From: Marsupella aquatica
Taxonomy: Eukaryota > Marchantiophyta
NCBI GenBank assembly: GCA_973895155.1
Contig: OZ316898.1
Span: 18,724,001-18,788,000 of the forward strand
DNA: 64,000 nucleotides
Direction: 5' to 3'
Of this stretch, positions 1-11,551 are shown in pieces. Position 1 is the first letter of the stretch. Every line of letters starts with the position of its first letter. Below the pieces are notes generated by a model. The model did not search any database and was not told where the DNA came from. It was given only the letters and a program-made list of their open reading frames with translations. Position numbers and translations under genes: made by a program.

Positions 1-204
1 GCTAACTAAGATCTCTAAACTCCCTAATAACCCAAACACCGTCTTCAAAAATTTCCAACTTTCCTTGTCCTGGGCAATGTATTCCGACTTCTCTACAATA
101 TGAAAAATAGCTTTATTGAAATGACGTTATAATTATTATTATAGAGCATGAGTTCAACGGGTGCTGTCAGCCCAAAATTGGAGAATGAACTTTTGCTCCA
201 GTAC

Positions 205-2818
205 CTTGATGGTCATTAGCTCTGTGACGAGAGGACTTTCCTTAGAGCTCGACTCCAGTCTAGCATTTAAAAATACCAAGCGAGCCTCTCTTAAGGCCTT
301 CCAGTCAAAATTTTCAGTGTTGATGAGTATCATGGGCACTCTTGATGCAGATTTATTGAACTCAAGCTGCAACAAAAATCGTGTCAGATAGCCATGGAAC
401 ACGTACAGTCAGAAGATTCACTCTCACATTAAAGCAAGTAACCTGTCGATTCATTGGTACTCCACAGGTGGTCCTGCTTATTTTCACTTCTTGCCTGTCT
501 ATTTTCTTCAAATCTGAAGGGCTATGACGGAGCAACAGCGACTAAAGATGAACACCGTAAAATCTAACAACCGTCAAGCAACTGATAACAGCTTTACTCA
601 TAGAATGGACTTCTGCTCAATTTATGACTAAGTGACGAAAATTTTCCTGACGTTGGGAATTGAGTGGCAAGTTTATTTTTTGAGACGCTAAATCTAACTG
701 GGTAAACAGTACAATTAGCTGTTGGAATGTTTCCCGCATATCACTCAAACCTGGAATCCATAGGCCCTCAATTCCAATTTAAAGTGCAAAAACTACTTTA
801 GACCAGATCATCAAATTCTAACGGCATTTCAACACAGTCTACTGAGTATGACGGGTACGGAGGGCAATGGACCTGCTAGTTTTCTTGCAAAGGCGCCCTG
901 GCTATTAAGCTCATGGACCTTCGGCAAACGAAAAATTTACCTTCTGAGATTCCAAAGGCTCCCACCAAACATCCAAGCCCAAACAGCACTTGAATCGATT
1001 GTCAGATGCAGATACCATCACTGCAGTTGCCCCACCAAATGAATGTCCGGCAATTGCCAAGTGATTCATGTCAAGGCGATGTAGCAAAGATATCACATTC
1101 AATTTTGTCTTCCCAGTGATGATATTGGAGCCTTGCGTCAAAAGACCCTGGTCGAGGCTTTCGAGGATTGTAACGACCTCACTGATCTCTTTAGCTCTCT
1201 GCGGGTGAATCCAATCAAGTTATATTTGACCGGGAACATGAATTACTGTTGGAACCACTATAAATTTTTGGTAAGCGCTCTAACGACTCCTAATGAAATT
1301 ATCTAACATCTGAATTACAAGATTTTTGGTATAAAAATGGAGAGTACTCACATAATTAAGCTGGTCAGCTCGATCATCGACTGTGATGTTGTTTACAGGT
1401 GTTGCTGCAAATGAATAAGGTAGCCATTTCTTCTTTCTATTATGATCAAAATAGCGTGCCATATTTGCCGATCCGTCCAAATGCTCTATCGCCACGACCA
1501 CTATCACAAAAACAACACTCATTTCAGACAAAGAAAAAGGTATGTTGGTGTATTTGTATGGGCCTAAAGAAAATTCTATGTTTCACGTCATGCAACAAAC
1601 ACCTCAATGAAAATAAGCATTGATGAAACCAAATTACATCTAAGGCAATAGTTTGGATGATATTGAATCTTTGACGTTATAAAGAACTTCCCAAGAAAAA
1701 TCTTGGTCCAATCAAAGAATTGGATCAGATGTAGGCACAATTGCAAAATACAAACCATAACCATGCGAAGCAAGATCACAGCAGAATGCACTGTATGTTG
1801 TCCGGCAGGCCCACAAGCCATGCGAAAAGATAACCACTGGCAAGTGTGATTCCTCATCCTCCGAGGGTGGAGGCAAGAATGGGCTTCCCACAGAAGCATG
1901 AATATGTGACCATGGCCATGTCACTGTGTGAATAGTGCCTGACAATTCAAAGGACAAAAATACGAATCAATTTGATTCACCAGTAGCATGGTTGCAGTAG
2001 ATGCCTGGCCTGGTGCTATCAATCATTTTAACCTCAACCTACCGCTATCCTTTTGGTTTATAAGCCCAGTGCTTCAAAGCGTTTGCAAACGATGAAAAGG
2101 AAGCCAAAGGTGGAATGCAGTGGTTAGTGCGTGAACAATAGATTTCACTCCGCAAAAGCTCGAACCGGTGAAGGAATACAGAGTACATCTGTTAAAATGA
2201 TTTCAAGGCCCACGGGCTTCTAGGGAGCTTATAAAACCGATCAAATTTAAACAAACTAGAATCAAATCATACTTTCCTACAACAGAGGACGAGGGGGCTT
2301 AAAAGGTAGATATAACTGATCACAAATTCTTTAATCAGAAATCTGAACTTTTTGCAATTCAAACGAGAATTGTTGAGTACGCCAATCATATTTTCAAATC
2401 TGGCTGTTTGGGTACTTTGGAGAAGACAGTGAAGAAGTGGAAGTATATAGAAGTTAATGTTTGGCGCTAATCGGAATATAAAATAACATAATTTGCAAAC
2501 AGGTTGCAACCAGACAACACAACAGGGTCTGGGGAAGGATGGGGCGCACATACTGGCCATGACCCAGAGGATCATTCGTCGAAATGCACTGGTGGGAGCA
2601 ACCATCGCGCAGCAGAAGCCCCATGTGTAATGCAGATTCGGAAGCCAAGCTCGAGATCTAAGCTGCTGCCAAGATCCTGGCTGCTTCGCATTCGTGGGGT
2701 AGAAAACTCGAAAAGGTGGTGCAAAAGGACTGTCATCGCCTGCCAACTTGTCAATCCTTCGAAGCTCAAAATCTCCAAAGGCCACACTGTACTTGCCAAG
2801 TGGCTTGGGGAGCCCCAT
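205..2818 (-). CDS. Platelet-activating factor acetylhydrolase isoform II family hydrolase; five exons, 3' end outside the window
   Basis: Serine lipase of the PAF-AH II family (alpha/beta hydrolase), which removes short or oxidised acyl chains from phospholipids. Exons read on the minus strand: 2818-2554, 1938-1756, 1500-1352, 1198-941 and 366-205. All have GT donors and AG acceptors, the phases match, and together they give 339 codons. The start is the first ATG after an in-frame stop. Visible motifs: an oxyanion-type segment VVIFSHGLWACRTTYS in exon 2, VVVAIEHLDGSA in exon 3, the nucleophile elbow GHSFGG with Ser252 in exon 4, and the acid LGLDVWW with Asp275. The 23-residue Ser-Asp spacing is that of the family. 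Exon 5 carries PMILINTENFDW and ends at LMTIK. The catalytic His (GxxHQ block in the family) should lie in the next exon, beyond position 1. Introns are 615, 255, 153 and 574 bp. No clear signal peptide is seen. No lesion is visible, but completeness cannot be judged. Confidence 0.9.
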
Positions 2819-3030
2819 CTTCCCTTCCCTGTTGTACCTGCTTTCCTAAGATTGGCTGCCCTTACCTTTCCCAAAGGGTTCCAGACTGAGGAGCACAACT
2901 ATGCCTGCCAATTTCACGGATACACAGAGGCTTTTGTTTGCTTCCAGACTTAATTAAAACCTCTCCAAAAGGCAACTGAGCCTGAAATGGTGTTGGTGGA
3001 TAATCCTCCGAGGTTCACGAACCCTCCGAT

Positions 3031-3471
3031 CTAGTACTTCGAGTTCCACAGCAGCAACAAAAGATACTTCGACTTGCAGCCACATTCACGCCTCCCCCAC
3101 TGCTTGTATAAATGTTCAAAAGGAGAACTGGAAGCGTCAATTTGTAAAGTGCACTAAATACTGCTCATCTTCTGGCTAAGATGATGATTTTTGGTTCTCC
3201 TTGCCAACCGCCAAACAACATACTGCAGAAATCCATTTAGAAACTGGCTCGTCAATGACATTGAATACCTCTCCACGACCAACAGAAAGATCAAGTTCCA
3301 CTATCATGGAAAGGTTTTTATACCTTCGTAATGCTTCGAAAGGAAGCAAAAGGGACCCGCTGCCAACCTTGAAGAACAAAGAAAGTCTGTGGGAGGGCCG
3401 AACGATTAGCTGTGGCTGGAGCTGGTTGACAACCCGTGGAGATTGCCTTGCTTCAGAACGAAGAAACCGGT
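3031..3471 (-). CDS. Unrecognised gene, two 3' exons
   Basis: Two minus-strand exons fit together. Exon 3471-3224 follows an acceptor ending ttgcag and ends before a GTATGTT donor. It translates as a coding-like stretch beginning RFLRSEARQSP and containing LLLPFEALRRYKNLSMIV and GRGEVFNVIDEP. Exon 3099-3031 follows an acceptor ending caagcag, stays in frame and stops at TAG after LLLLLWNSKY. The first exon begins with two bases of a split codon, so at least one 5' exon is missing; the ORF at 3939-3766 is a candidate but its only obvious donor has the wrong phase. I do not recognise the family. It lies just upstream of the PAF-AH gene on the same strand, and about 210 bp separate its stop from the PAF-AH ATG, so it is probably a separate neighbouring gene. 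It could also be a degraded copy. Confidence 0.4.
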
Positions 3472-3765
3472 CTGCAACATCTAAAAAGTTGATTGGGTGA
3501 GAAGATTATGGCGCCGTACTTCGAGACTCTATGTAGAAAAATAGACCACCATGCAGATGGACTCTCCATTCTTCCAAACCTTGAAAAACGAGAAAAATGT
3601 GAAGAAATTCAGGCACGCACAGAGGAGGAGAAAACAGTCACTATCACTCTTTGCGATGAGGGGAAGGACCACCTTACGACTCGGGGAAATCCGTCGTCAA
3701 GAAATTAGCGAACCCTCGCACCAAATGCCTGTTGCTGCCCGATCACCTTCTCGTCTGCGAACGCA

Positions 3766-3939
3766 TCAGCTTTTCCGAATTCGATACCTATCACTCTTCT
3801 CATAGCCTTGCATATGACGTGGATCGAAATCAAAATCAAAATCGATGCGACCTCTCCAGAGAGTGTTGCAGCCTGAGAAGTCCTCAGAGAACAGAGGCGA
3901 GGGCGCTTTGAATTCAGATGCATCTATTTGACTCAGCAT
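3766..3939 (-). CDS. Small ORF, 57 aa, possible 5' exon of the neighbouring unrecognised gene
   Basis: This minus-strand ORF has an ATG start and begins MLSQIDASEFKAPSPLFSED. It has a short alternating Asp/Phe run (DFDFDFDP) near the middle and stops at TGA after RIRKS. Its composition looks coding and it lies upstream of the exons at 3471-3031 on the same strand. A GT inside its 3' part (AGTGATAG then GTATCG) would give phase 2, which does not fit the next exon, so the join is unresolved. It could be an independent short ORF or chance. Confidence 0.25.
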   Translation of the reverse strand: MLSQIDASEFKAPSPLFSEDFSGCNTLWRGRIDFDFDFDPRHMQGYEKSDRYRIRKS

Positions 3940-4061
3940 GTATCAAACCCAAAGTGTTGAGGGATAATTGCAGGAAATTTGCGTCTTTCGTAGGCTCAAA
4001 GTTGTGTTTCCAAACGCCGCCGCTCAAATGCGAATGGCAGCTGGCGCTCTCCAGATTCCGA

Positions 4062-4311
4062 CGGGTCAATTGCTGATCTCATGATAGACACGGTAAGGCC
4101 TTCGCCATTCAGGACTGAGAAGAGGTGGTGGCTCCTCCCTTTGTCGACAGATAGAGGCGCTCTCACTTGGAAAGGAAGCATGGAAGACGGGTCAATTGCT
4201 GATCTCATGACAGACACGATAAGGCCTTCGCCATTCAGGACTGACAAGAGGTGGTGGCTCCTCCCTTTGTCGACAGATCGAGGCTCTCGCTTGGAAAGGA
4301 AGCATGGAAGG
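4062..4311. repeat. Two-copy tandem duplication, 126-bp period
   Basis: Unit 1 begins at 4062 and unit 2 at 4188, both with cgggtcaattgctgatctca. They differ at a handful of positions. The period is a multiple of three, so open frames run through both units on both strands, giving a duplicated 42-residue peptide such as SVDKGRSHHLLSVLNGEG on the minus strand. No gene is recognised, so the open frame may be a by-product of the period. Confidence 0.9.
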
Positions 4312-5260
4312 AAGGTTGGATATGGCGCATGCCCACAGCTCTGCCCAGGCCAGGCCACACTCCGAAACGTGGCAGAGAGGACACATAAAAACGGAGACAG
4401 GGCTAAAGTTTTTCCGTTGCTTAGCTCATTATTGGCACAGGTGTTGCGCGTGTAATGGAGGGTTGATGCACGTCGTCCAATTCGAGTTCTGAATCCGAGA
4501 TCAGGCTCTGTAACTCGACAAACCTTTCAGGTCTCGACTCCAGTGGTGACGTAGGAGAATAAAGTAGTTTTTATCTGCTGAAATGCGTTTTTGTACTCCA
4601 TGGCGTGTGCAGAGTATCTCATTGGTGCTTTCTAATGATAAGCGGATGAGCAGCCAATTCCTTCCTGTTGCTGACATCCCATCCGTGTCCGCAATTTGAG
4701 TAAGATCAGTAACTTCTTCTCTCACAAAACGATGAACATAAATGCAGCCTAATCCCTGAAAACCAGGAGCTGTTCTATGCCTCAAAGAGCCGACTTGTGA
4801 ACTCCCTCGGCACCCCGAGCAGTGAAGTGGACATAAGATAATGGGGCACCACAGGCGTTCAAGAGAAGCCCAACTACAATTTCTACCATCATGTTGTGAG
4901 CCGCCGGTAAGCCTAGTAACTTGCATGAGGAATGAGTCAACAGAAGGCGGCCATTCCAGTGAACAGGTGTAAGTTCACGGAAGTCGCTTTGTACATTTTA
5001 GTAATCGCTTTCTCTGCTTCTACTAAGTAACAGTTTCCCTTTTTTTACAATCGCTTTCTATGTTTCTACGATGCAACAATTCCTCTTCACAAGCACGTGA
5101 TGCTTGCAGAAGTCGCACCGAAAGAGATGACTGTGGGGACTTGGAAACAAGGCACCGCAATGGAATATATTCTTAATGTGAGGGACTTGGGGGACATTGG
5201 AAACAACCACCATTTAAATACTCCGAAAATGGCGCTCCACAAGTTCGTAGTCAATCATGT

Positions 5261-5435
5261 AAAGTGCTTCAAGTCTCCGATCCAATGCATGGAGTCATGG
5301 ACTGTCCTGCAAAGCGCTTCAAGTCTCCGTTCCAATGCATGGACTCTCCTGCACATCCTCACGTCACTGCTTAGGTCGAATCCCACATCCTCACGGCACT
5401 GCTTAGGTCGAATCCTCGTGGATACGGGAGACTTA
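5261..5435. repeat. Two adjacent short tandem duplications (50 bp and 42 bp periods)
   Basis: The first pair begins aaagtgcttcaagtctccg at 5261 and recurs with one substitution at 5311. The second pair, beginning cacatcctcac, starts at 5352 and 5394. Both pairs are nearly identical. No coding function is apparent. Confidence 0.8.
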
Positions 5436-7703
5436 AAAACAGCGCCAATTAGGGTATGAGGTTGAACTCTTGGTACAATGAGCTTACGGGAGCCTCCACG
5501 GCCGTGGCTCAGTTCCAATCTTAGGTCTGAAGCCCATAGTGTTCGTCGCCTTTTCAAGGTTAGATGTAGTATACACTAAGTCGTGAGCTAGTTTTCTTCC
5601 GTGACAAGTCCCTCGTTTGCGTTCATCAAGGGCATGAGCATTTCTCCTGGTAAAGTCTTCCTTGTGTGAGTGGTTTGGCCCGCATCTGCGTACTTAAAAC
5701 AGTATAAGAGAAGCAAAATGTAAGGCGATGAGCTAGTGAGCCTCAACCACTGGAGATTGGGTGTCGAGGTTTATGCATTGGGGTTCGTGGACAACTGTGT
5801 CAGATATCATCTGTCACATACTTTCGGGTGTGAACACCTGAATCGATGGCACAAAGCACGTGCCTACTGTACTCCGTTCATATCCAGGCACTAATTAATT
5901 AAAATCATCCATGCAAAGTCTGGGTAACATCTGGACAGGTCAATTTAGGATGGGCTCTTCTGTTACGTGTGCATGCCTGAGGACAATGGAATAATTTTTC
6001 GTGGACATTTTCATTTGTCAGTTCTGTATTTAGTTGTTTCGAGATAGAGCCGGGGCCGCTGGATAAGTTCCCGAATAAGCAGAGTGCGTCCTGCCATAAT
6101 AAACAATTTTTTAAGTTACTGCCAGTTTTCTTGAGTGGGCTCTTGGTGGGCCTGTTTGCTCGATGGTTTACTCGGATAGTGGCGTACATCGGACCGGTGG
6201 TAGTCAATTAACCGGTTACAACTAAGTGAACTGCATGTAAAGTTTAGTTGCACATTTAATGTACATCAAATTGCAGGAGTATCAAAGAGAACTGAGAACA
6301 GCATGGTCTATCCCAAAGAGTAATAGCAACGACGTCGCTCTCCAGGGCTATGGAATATGCGTTTCTAACCGGAAGCATACAAACAAGTGTCTGCAGCCAT
6401 CAACGATTCATTGCTATCTGACGTTCACGTAGGATTATACGACATCTCAGGCTCTGAAGAACCCTGTCGCTCCGTGGCGTAAGAGCTAACATCCAGCCAA
6501 GGATGCCTTGCTCCCGTCATTAAATCGCACAAAGCAGAGGGCTCTAGATCAACGTCTCAACGTCTCAGCGACCTCCTTCAATGAGTCGGAGACAATGATG
6601 CGGACATTGGACAGGACTTGTGAGCTAATCACATTACACACGTCGTCGTTGCAAGTCTTCGGAGAAAGTAACCATTCTCATCTCTTCGTGAGGAGCATCA
6701 GAGATCAAGATCGTCAAATGAACAGGAGGGCATGGGGGCCAGTGCACGTACCCCCCACTCGGCGTAAGTGCTCTGGTACCCACAACCTCAGTTCAACTTC
6801 AAAGCGGTTGCCCACATCAGCACAGAAGCCCGTCCACAATGTTTCCGTGCAGGCTGGATCCACAAGGACATACCAACGACAAGAGTGGCAAAAACTTAAA
6901 ACTAACGACTAGACCCAATCTGGAGACTCAGATCTACAAGTCTGAAAGAAAGACCACTGGAAGATTCAATGCGACGATACTCAAGCAGACGTGACAAAAA
7001 TAGAGCAAGGAACAGATTAACAAACGAGCGAAGTACAAAACCCACCCGGCCGCAGATGAGAGCAGTCAAAGAGAACGACTTCGTGCCCAGCCCAAGGTAA
7101 CCGAAATCACCACAATACAGGAAGCTGACAGACTCGGTTCATCACAACGCATGCAGCAGCGAGACGTGCTTCAGAGGAGGACAACCACGACCTCTTACAA
7201 AGCAGCAACGTGATCAATAAACGACGACAGAAACCTTCACTAACAAACGAACCCAGAGTAGACACGATGCAAGAAGACTGCATACCCAGCAGAGCACCAC
7301 CAAAGCTCAAACAATGCACGGGCTTCAATCTCAGCTACGCCGAGCCGAAGAGGGAATGAGAAGCTTGGTTGGAGAGAACGAGCTTGCAAATTCTTATAGT
7401 GGAAAAAAGGCGGAGTCTCTTGTTGGAGTGTTCTGGAAGAAGAGCACGGGCGTTAGGGTTTCACGGTCGTGGGTCGGTGAGTCTCAATCGCTCGGTGCCC
7501 GCCATTGATTTGGAGGAGGTCAGGAGGAGGCGGCAGGCATGGAATTGCTGCCATGCTGCGAGGAGCGCGAGGCGACCCTTCCGTTACGCCGACCGTCAAC
7601 AAGGGCGGCGAACGTCGTTCTACTACTGTGGTGGGTGGATTTGAGACGCCCTCTTCACTAACCACGTCCGTCACCAAAGGTCCAAAGCTATGTGACATTT
7701 ATT

Positions 7704-7809
7704 GGAGGTATTTGCTTGATCAACCCCAAAATGAAACTTGTTATTTGATCAACCCCCTCAGAGATTGAAGGAGAAAAGTATGGAGGGGTTGATTAAGCAA
7801 ACTTTTTCC
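7704..7809. mobile_element. Short inverted-terminal element (MITE-like), copy a
   Basis: The left end reads ggaggtatttgcttgatcaa and the right end is its near inverse complement (ggttgattaagcaaac, then ttttcc). The 106-bp body contains the shared block ccaaaatgaaa followed by tgttatttgat. Related elements lie at 8315-8538 and 19990-20147. No target duplication could be fixed by eye. Confidence 0.5.
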
Positions 7810-7859
7810 AGAAGGGGGTCTACTAAATATATGTCTCCATTTATTGTGTAAAATTAATA

Positions 7860-8310
7860 GGGGTCTCAAAACTGGACCATAGGCCAAAGACGCCCGTGAC
7901 CATAGCTATGTGACAACATTGTGTAAAAATAGGGGTCACAAAAGTGGAGCATTGACAGAAGATGATGCTACCAACGCTATGTGACAGTATTGTGGAAAAA
8001 TAGGGGTCACAAAATTGGAGCATTGACCAAAGATGATGCTACCAAAGCTATGTGACAATATTGTGGAAAAATTGGGCGCCTCAAGACTGTAACATATTTT
8101 TTTATTTTATTTTTGGAAAAAAGGGGTGCAGGGGCCGTCAATAACATGCAAGGGGGCGAAGGCCACCCAAGAAGGAAACAAACAGGGCCCAACCCCCGGG
8201 CAGACAAACCCACCACCAGCCACACACTAATCACTCAAAACTGTAACAAAGACCAAAGACTCCTGGCACCAATGCTTTGTCACACTTATTGTGAAAAATA
8301 GGAGTCTTCA
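7860..8310. repeat. Degenerate 71-bp tandem array, first block
   Basis: Units begin at 7860, 7932, 8003 and 8074 with ggggtcacaaaa-type heads and contain agctatgtgacaatattgtg near their ends, so the spacing is 71-72 bp. After removal of the 139-bp insertion and its target duplication, the next head falls at 8302, still in register. The array continues as a second block from about 8570. There is no coding potential. Confidence 0.85.
8095..8233 (-). mobile_element. 139-bp 5'-truncated retroposon tail with 15-bp target-site duplication
   Basis: The insert interrupts the 71-bp array. It starts (plus strand) with a T-rich tract, which reads as an A-rich 3' tail on the minus strand, followed by GC-rich sequence resembling the 3' untranslated end of the LINE at 44.8-44.9 kb. 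It is flanked by ctcaagactgtaaca (8080-8094) and ctcaaaactgtaaca (8234-8248), 14 of 15 identical. A poly-A-like tail, truncation and a flanking duplication are the signature of LINE-driven insertion. Confidence 0.75.
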
Positions 8311-8314
8311 AACT

Positions 8315-8538
8315 GGAGAGGTACTTGCTTGATGGACCCCTAAAATGAAAAGTGTTATTTCATGGAACCCTGAGTTTTGGGGTATGTTCATTTAAGGTCC
8401 ATCAAGATGAGGTACTTATTTGATGAACCTGAAAAATGAAAAGTGTTATTTGTTGAGAACCCTATTTTTGCGTATGTTGATTTAAGATCCATCAAGGTCT
8501 ATTCAGGGTCCATCAAGTAACATTTTTCATTTTGGAGG
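8315..8538. mobile_element. Short inverted-terminal element (MITE-like), copy b
   Basis: The left end is ggagaggtacttgcttgatg, then gacccc, then aaatgaaaagtgttatt. The right end (8505-8538) is its inverse complement with a few changes. Internal copies of the same motif (near 8411 and 8480) give it a partly tandem look. It sits between two blocks of the 71-bp array. Confidence 0.5.
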
Positions 8539-8569
8539 ATGATCAATCATATAACTCCAACAGTGGACC

Positions 8570-8772
8570 ATAGACCAAAGATGCTGTAAGCAAAGCTATG
8601 TGACAATATTCTGGAAAATAAGGAGTCTCAAAACTGGACCATAGGCCAAAGACGTCTGTGACCAAACCTATGTGACAATATTGTCAAAAAATAGGGGTCA
8701 CAAAATTGGAGCATTGACCAACGATGCTGCTACCAAAGCTATGTGACAATATGTGGAAAATTCGGGGGGAAG
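8570..8772. repeat. Degenerate 71-bp tandem array, second block
   Basis: About three further units of the array that starts at 7860, each ending in tatgtgacaatatt and beginning with tctcaaaactgg or tcacaaaattgg. The first block and this one are separated by the inverted-terminal element at 8315-8538, suggesting that element inserted into one array. Confidence 0.8.
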
Positions 8773-10772
8773 AAGCACTTGCCTTTTTTATTTAAGCATT
8801 AATTGTGTGATCTATATCACCCCGAGTACATGCGAGTATACCTACGAAGGACACCCGGTGCCCAAGAATTTAGGGCCTATGGCTTCACTCTTAGAAGTAG
8901 TCATGAAAAAGTAGACTTTGATAGTAAATTAGAGTAAAGATAGGTCATCAACATTTTCTTGGGCCCACTGTTTGTCATGTGGACACCATACCTGAATGGC
9001 CCAAGGTATTGTAAATCCAACTATAGCCATTTCAATTCATTCTACGGGTTTAATCTGAGAGTGAATAAAATTAAGCAATAGGCTAGCATTTAGTAAAGCT
9101 ACCCCAAAATGAGTGACAAAAGGCCATCAAAGTCCATAAAGGCAATATGGATGGAAGTGCCCCCTTGAAATCAGGAAAGGAATCACAAAATAGCCCTTTA
9201 AAAAGATTTTTGCTATTTTTAAGCCAACAAATTAAAGGCTTGATGGGCCCCGGAATTGAAAAAGACTCCAGGTGAAGCCGTTCTTTTTTGGAAGGGACTG
9301 TCTGCCACCCTTTCCCACTCCCTTCCATTCGCTCTGGGCCGTCCATCCAAGGAGGTCCCTGATCATGCACAAAGTTTTTGGGTAATAAACACACTAGAAA
9401 ACAAGGAATTTTTTAGAAAGTATTTTCCTACCCCTAGCTCTTTAACTCTTGTAGTTCTAAGACTCAAATTCAAATGACCCCTACTGTTCTTCCACTAATC
9501 CCAATAGAAAACCTTATACTTATTTGTGCATGATGGGCAAGTCTACTCTTTGCTTAGACACATTGCAAAACAAGAACAGCCCCTCCGGCTCTAACCCTAG
9601 CATTAGCCAATGTAGCAAATGGATCAGGCTATATTTTCAGATAGGCATAGTCCTGTTGGTACCCCAACACAATTTATCCCTACCCTCAAATACCCCCAAA
9701 TACCCTATCCACAGAATACTATCCCATTCATGACTTCTCTCTTGTTCAGTCAAGTAGGCCTTTGCTCTTATGGGCTCGGTTGTTGTGTGTTTTGTTACAC
9801 CCTCACACTCAGGTTTGACAATTTCTGGGTTTCTTGATAATTGTAGACTATGGTGACAAGTTGGCTTTGGCCTAAATATAGGTAGTTGTCTTTTATTACT
9901 CAAAGTGTCTTACAAGGATCAATAATTACTGAAAGTGAGAGGGAGTGTCAACACTTGTTTGGTCAAGTCTGGTTAATCCTAGTCTTTCCTCTGTCTTGGG
10001 GCTTGCATGTGAGGGTCCTGAAATAATGGGCCCTACTTGTGATGAGGTGGAACCAGTGGACTGATCAAGACTTCCTGCCTCAACCCCCTCTTGAGCCAGT
10101 CCTCACGGCTCAACAAGTGCACTATTGAGGGCAAGGGCCACAACGTCTCCGGCCCTTACTGTCCCGACCTTGCAATCTACAACTATAATAAGGGATTCCG
10201 CCATTTTTCGTCCTTTGTCCCCATACAAAAAAGCTTCTGGGCGGGAAAGATCCACCGCCGTTTGATTAGCTATTTTTGCTCACCATTGATGAGAGAAATG
10301 TACACCCCTATCACGTATTTGCTTCCCGCTGCCCCGTAATGCCCCCGGCCAATCCCTATGGGCCTGCCCTCCTTGCACAGTGCAAAGCACTGGCATAGGG
10401 CTCGTCTCATATAAAACAAAATGAAATACTTGCCTTAGCCAATTGTGTGCAGGTTTTGTATGTCACATTTTGCAGACAATTCAGGAGTCGTAAGGGCCGC
10501 AGTTTCGAAGACGATGGCACATCATGCAAGACAGCCCTTGGTCCTGCTCGTTGTTGTTTTCCCAGGACCATGGGTTATTGTGGATATAACAGGACATAAT
10601 GGGCCATAATGCCAGTAATTTTGAGGAGCTATTATTGCCTGTAATGCCCTCACAAAAGGACGTTAATACTCTAAAAGGCCTACGAGCTTCTACAATCTTT
10701 AGTACTTTTTTAGTGAAAGTAGACGAGAAGCTTTATAATGCCCGATCCAAATCTGGAGTGTGTATAGGATAA
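8773..10772. other. Intergenic, no supportable gene
   Basis: The stretch is AT-rich to neutral. Open frames are short and have no recognisable domains. No tRNA, rRNA or clear transposon protein remnant was seen. Confidence 0.5.
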
Positions 10773-10909
10773 TGCAGGTCTGGGTGCAGGGTTACTAGGC
10801 TATAACCTTGCGTCCGGAATATGAAAAGAAGTTGACCGGCGGCAGCCAGAAAGCTTCTTTGAATATTCCGGGAGCAGGTTACAGTCTATAACCCCAGCCC
10901 AGACCTGCA
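10773..10909. repeat. 137-bp imperfect foldback (hairpin) element
   Basis: The left arm starts tgcaggtctggg at 10773 and continues through ggttac, ctataacc and ccggaatat. The right arm, read inversely from 10909, gives tgcaggtctggg, ggttatag, tgtaacc and cccggaatatt. The arms are about 60 bp with small gaps around a short centre. It may be a foldback or MITE remnant. No clear target duplication is visible. Confidence 0.65.
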
Positions 10910-11551
10910 CTAGCGTACGTAACTCCTGCCCGGAACAAAGTTACAGGCTAGACTTTTCAGGACAGCAGATTATGACTATAGCAGGCCCCCGCAGAAATGG
11001 TTACACACCGCTAACCTCTTCTCCTGACAGGAATTACCAATTCTACTCTATTAAGCATGACAAATTGCAATGAGAAAAATCACGAAGGGAAGTGCAAAAT
11101 ACTCTATACAGCACCTAAAATCACGGAGAGAGAAATCAAGAATGGCATTAAAAATCTTGGAAACTAGAGTGTCTCATGAGCAGAAGACGTAACTGTTTCA
11201 ATATAGATCTTCTTTCAAGGGAAAAAATACACAAGGTGTGCCACCCCTGGCACTGCTGTCTTGACTAAAGATGTACAACTATTCCTATCAGACCTTCCAC
11301 ATGTTTCTAAACGTAGTCAATCAGGGTGCTGCTATTTTACAATTTGTGTTCCCCATGCCTCTCTTGGCTGAAGCTGGACTGTATACACACTTGTAGGTGG
11401 ATTTTTTTATCTCGAGGACAAACTATGATTGAGTTGGGTGTCAAGCTGAATCACTCAGCTCTTTTGAAGTTAAAGATGACTTCCTTTGTAATCTGGTATG
11501 TACACAAATCCGTGGAGCAAAATTGTGGGAGAAGAGGCTTCCACGATAGGA
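10910..11551. other. Downstream flank of U-box gene 1
   Basis: No further gene is seen. The 3' part presumably contains the untranslated end and polyadenylation region of the minus-strand U-box gene that stops at 11552, but no signal stands out enough to place it. Confidence 0.4.

Larger units (their letters stand above)
3940..7703. other. Intergenic, no supportable gene
   Basis: Apart from the tandem duplications listed separately at 4062 and 5261, no ORF here shows a recognisable domain or a convincing splice structure. The longest open frames (a 141-codon minus-strand frame at 4501-4926 and a 134-codon plus-strand frame at 6508-6912) have unremarkable composition and no flanking splice signals. 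Confidence 0.5.

Noticed and set aside
4081-4455. Overlapping open frames on both strands across the 126-bp duplication
   Set aside because: Open frames on both strands are explained by a duplicated open stretch whose period is a multiple of three. There is no domain or splice support.
7860-8772. CRISPR-like array
   Set aside because: The units are contiguous degenerate tandem repeats without unique spacers, in plant nuclear DNA.
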